Assembly (NCBI GenBank): GCA_946886925.1
Contig: CAMPJQ010000146.1
Location: 1 to 6,847 of the forward strand
DNA from: an uncultured Terrimonas sp.
GTDB lineage: Bacteria > Bacteroidota > Bacteroidia > Chitinophagales > Chitinophagaceae
Length of the DNA stretch: 6,847 nucleotides
Direction of reading: 5' to 3'
Part shown: positions 6,156 through 6,847 of the stretch, in pieces
Layout: each line of letters opens with the position of its first letter
Numbering within the stretch: position 1 is the first letter of the stretch
Position numbers and translations under genes: made by a program
The notes under the pieces: model-generated
The model's input: only the letters and a program-made list of their open reading frames with translations
Told to the model about the DNA's origin: nothing
Databases searched by the model: none

Positions 6156-6533
6156 ATGGATGCAACAACCAGTCAAAAACTTTCCCTCTACGAAAGATTA
6201 GGAGGAGAAACAGGGATAAAAAGATTTCTAAATGATCTGTTCGACAGGCATTTAAAGAATCCTAAAATAAGCCCCTTTCTGAAGAATGTTGATTTGGATA
6301 AATTAAAACGGCTGGCTTTAGAATTTTTTTCCATGGGCACCGGTGGCTCACTCAAATATACGGGGAGAGACATGCGCAGTGCACATGCTCATCTGCATTT
6401 GACTGAAGAAAATTTTGAGGATTCAAACAGTGATATTCTGATAACCTTACAGGAAAACGGGATTGACCAGGAAACAATTGATGAGGTTTTTAGCATACTG
6501 AATTCCCTGAAAGGGGAAGTACTGGGAAACTAG
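6156..6533 (+). CDS. Group I truncated haemoglobin (trHbN-type)
   Basis: Taking ATG at 6156 gives 125 residues, the normal size of a two-on-two globin, with the family opening SLYERLGGETGI at residues 10-21. An upstream in-frame TTG at 6072 would add 28 residues unlike the family, so it is not preferred. The proximal haem ligand is His77 in YTGRDMRSAHAHL (68-80), aligned with His81 of Mycobacterium tuberculosis trHbN, and the GTGG turn (61-64) is present. Ungapped alignment with that protein over the B-E region puts Phe29 at B10 (normally Tyr), Leu50 at E7 and Ala54 at E11 (normally Gln), so the distal pocket lacks the usual hydrogen-bonding residues. Globins of this group bind O2, NO or other small ligands in the cytoplasm, with suggested roles in NO detoxification or redox chemistry; the role here is unknown. 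It lies 250 bp after the FAD oxidase. Confidence 0.93.
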   Translation: MDATTSQKLSLYERLGGETGIKRFLNDLFDRHLKNPKISPFLKNVDLDKLKRLALEFFSMGTGGSLKYTGRDMRSAHAHLHLTEENFEDSNSDILITLQENGIDQETIDEVFSILNSLKGEVLGN

Positions 6534-6765
6534 CACGATACCTTCACCCGGATATTGCTGTAGCTAAAGTTATGCTAGCGCTGAGTTCCTTTCTTTTTCA
6601 ATCCCGATCCGGTGCAAATTAATTATCTTGCTCTCAATATTCACTCCTTGGTTAGTCATTTTTAAAATTCCCGATACTATCAATTACCTGCTGTTCCTGA
6701 AAAACAGGAAAACCCGACCAATAGTCTGGCAAATTAAAACTATACTTCTTTTAAATTTTCCTTTT
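6534..6765. other. Intergenic region between the globin gene and the exported-protein gene
   Basis: No gene is supported in this 232-bp AT-rich stretch. It holds the small hairpin marked at 6694-6710. TATACT at 6741-6746 resembles a classical -10 box but lacks a partner, and no exact TANNTTTG match was found. A clear intrinsic terminator for the globin gene is not visible. Confidence 0.45.
6694..6710. repeat. Small hairpin TTCCTG-AAAAA-CAGGAA
   Basis: Six perfectly paired bases flank a five-A loop, 55 bp before the start codon at 6766. No T-run follows on either strand, so it is not a typical terminator. It may be a regulator site or leader structure of the downstream gene, or chance. Confidence 0.35.
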
Positions 6766-6847
6766 ATGAGAAAGATTTTTTATTCAGTTGCGTCAGTCCT
6801 GATCTCCCTCACGCTTTCTGCCGGCGCTAATGCGCAAGCATCTGCTT
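6766..6847 (+). CDS. N-terminus of an exported protein of unknown function (3' end outside window)
   Basis: The ATG at 6766 opens a frame that continues to the window edge (27 complete codons). The residues form a textbook signal peptide: a positively charged start (MRKIF), a hydrophobic core (SVASVLISLTLSAG) and a small-residue cleavage site ANA-QA after residue 23. The product is therefore probably secreted or periplasmic, possibly outer-membrane. Nothing beyond the signal peptide is visible, so no function can be given. It is 232 bp from the globin and probably has its own promoter. Confidence 0.7.
   Translation, partial: MRKIFYSVASVLISLTLSAGANAQASA

Overview
The window looks like chromosomal DNA of a member of the Bacteroidota, most likely a Chitinophagaceae-type soil or water bacterium. 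The reasons are moderate GC with AT-rich spacers, starts without recognisable Shine-Dalgarno sequences, several matches to the Bacteroidota -7 element TANNTTTG just upstream of genes, and protein types common in that phylum (a secreted M28 peptidase with PA domain, ExsA-like AraC regulators, a DUF4242/cyclase-like/AraC fusion). The taxonomic call is inference; there is no rRNA or marker phylogeny here.

Layout. Positions 1-2015 are on the minus strand. A ribose-5-phosphate isomerase B gene (2015 to 1551) is followed by a secreted M28 zinc aminopeptidase (1462 running off the left edge, probably lacking only its last few residues). The 88-bp gap between them carries a perfect 10-bp inverted repeat that overlaps a candidate promoter. 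From 2241 on, everything is on the plus strand. It starts with an AraC-family regulator with an ExsA-like sensor (2241-3128). Ten bases later comes a three-part regulator with an N-terminal DUF4242 (nickel-binding-like) domain, a degenerate class III nucleotide-cyclase-like domain and a C-terminal AraC helix-turn-helix (3139-4242). Next are a berberine-bridge-type FAD-linked oxidase (4514-5905), a group I truncated haemoglobin (6156-6533), and the first 27 codons of an exported protein at the right edge (6766 onward).

How the parts may work together. The two AraC-type genes are almost certainly co-transcribed and sit directly upstream of the FAD oxidase, which has its own candidate promoter. 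A reasonable but unproven reading is that one or both regulators control the oxidase and perhaps the globin. The oxidase presumably reduces O2 to H2O2 while oxidising an unknown alcohol, sugar or phenolic substrate, and a haem globin nearby would fit an oxygen-linked theme. The isomerase and peptidase look like unrelated housekeeping or nutrient-scavenging functions.

The item most worth attention is the fusion regulator. It appears to have lost the first catalytic metal aspartate of the cyclase fold and may use that domain as a ligand sensor. No mobile element, CRISPR array, tRNA or rRNA was seen.
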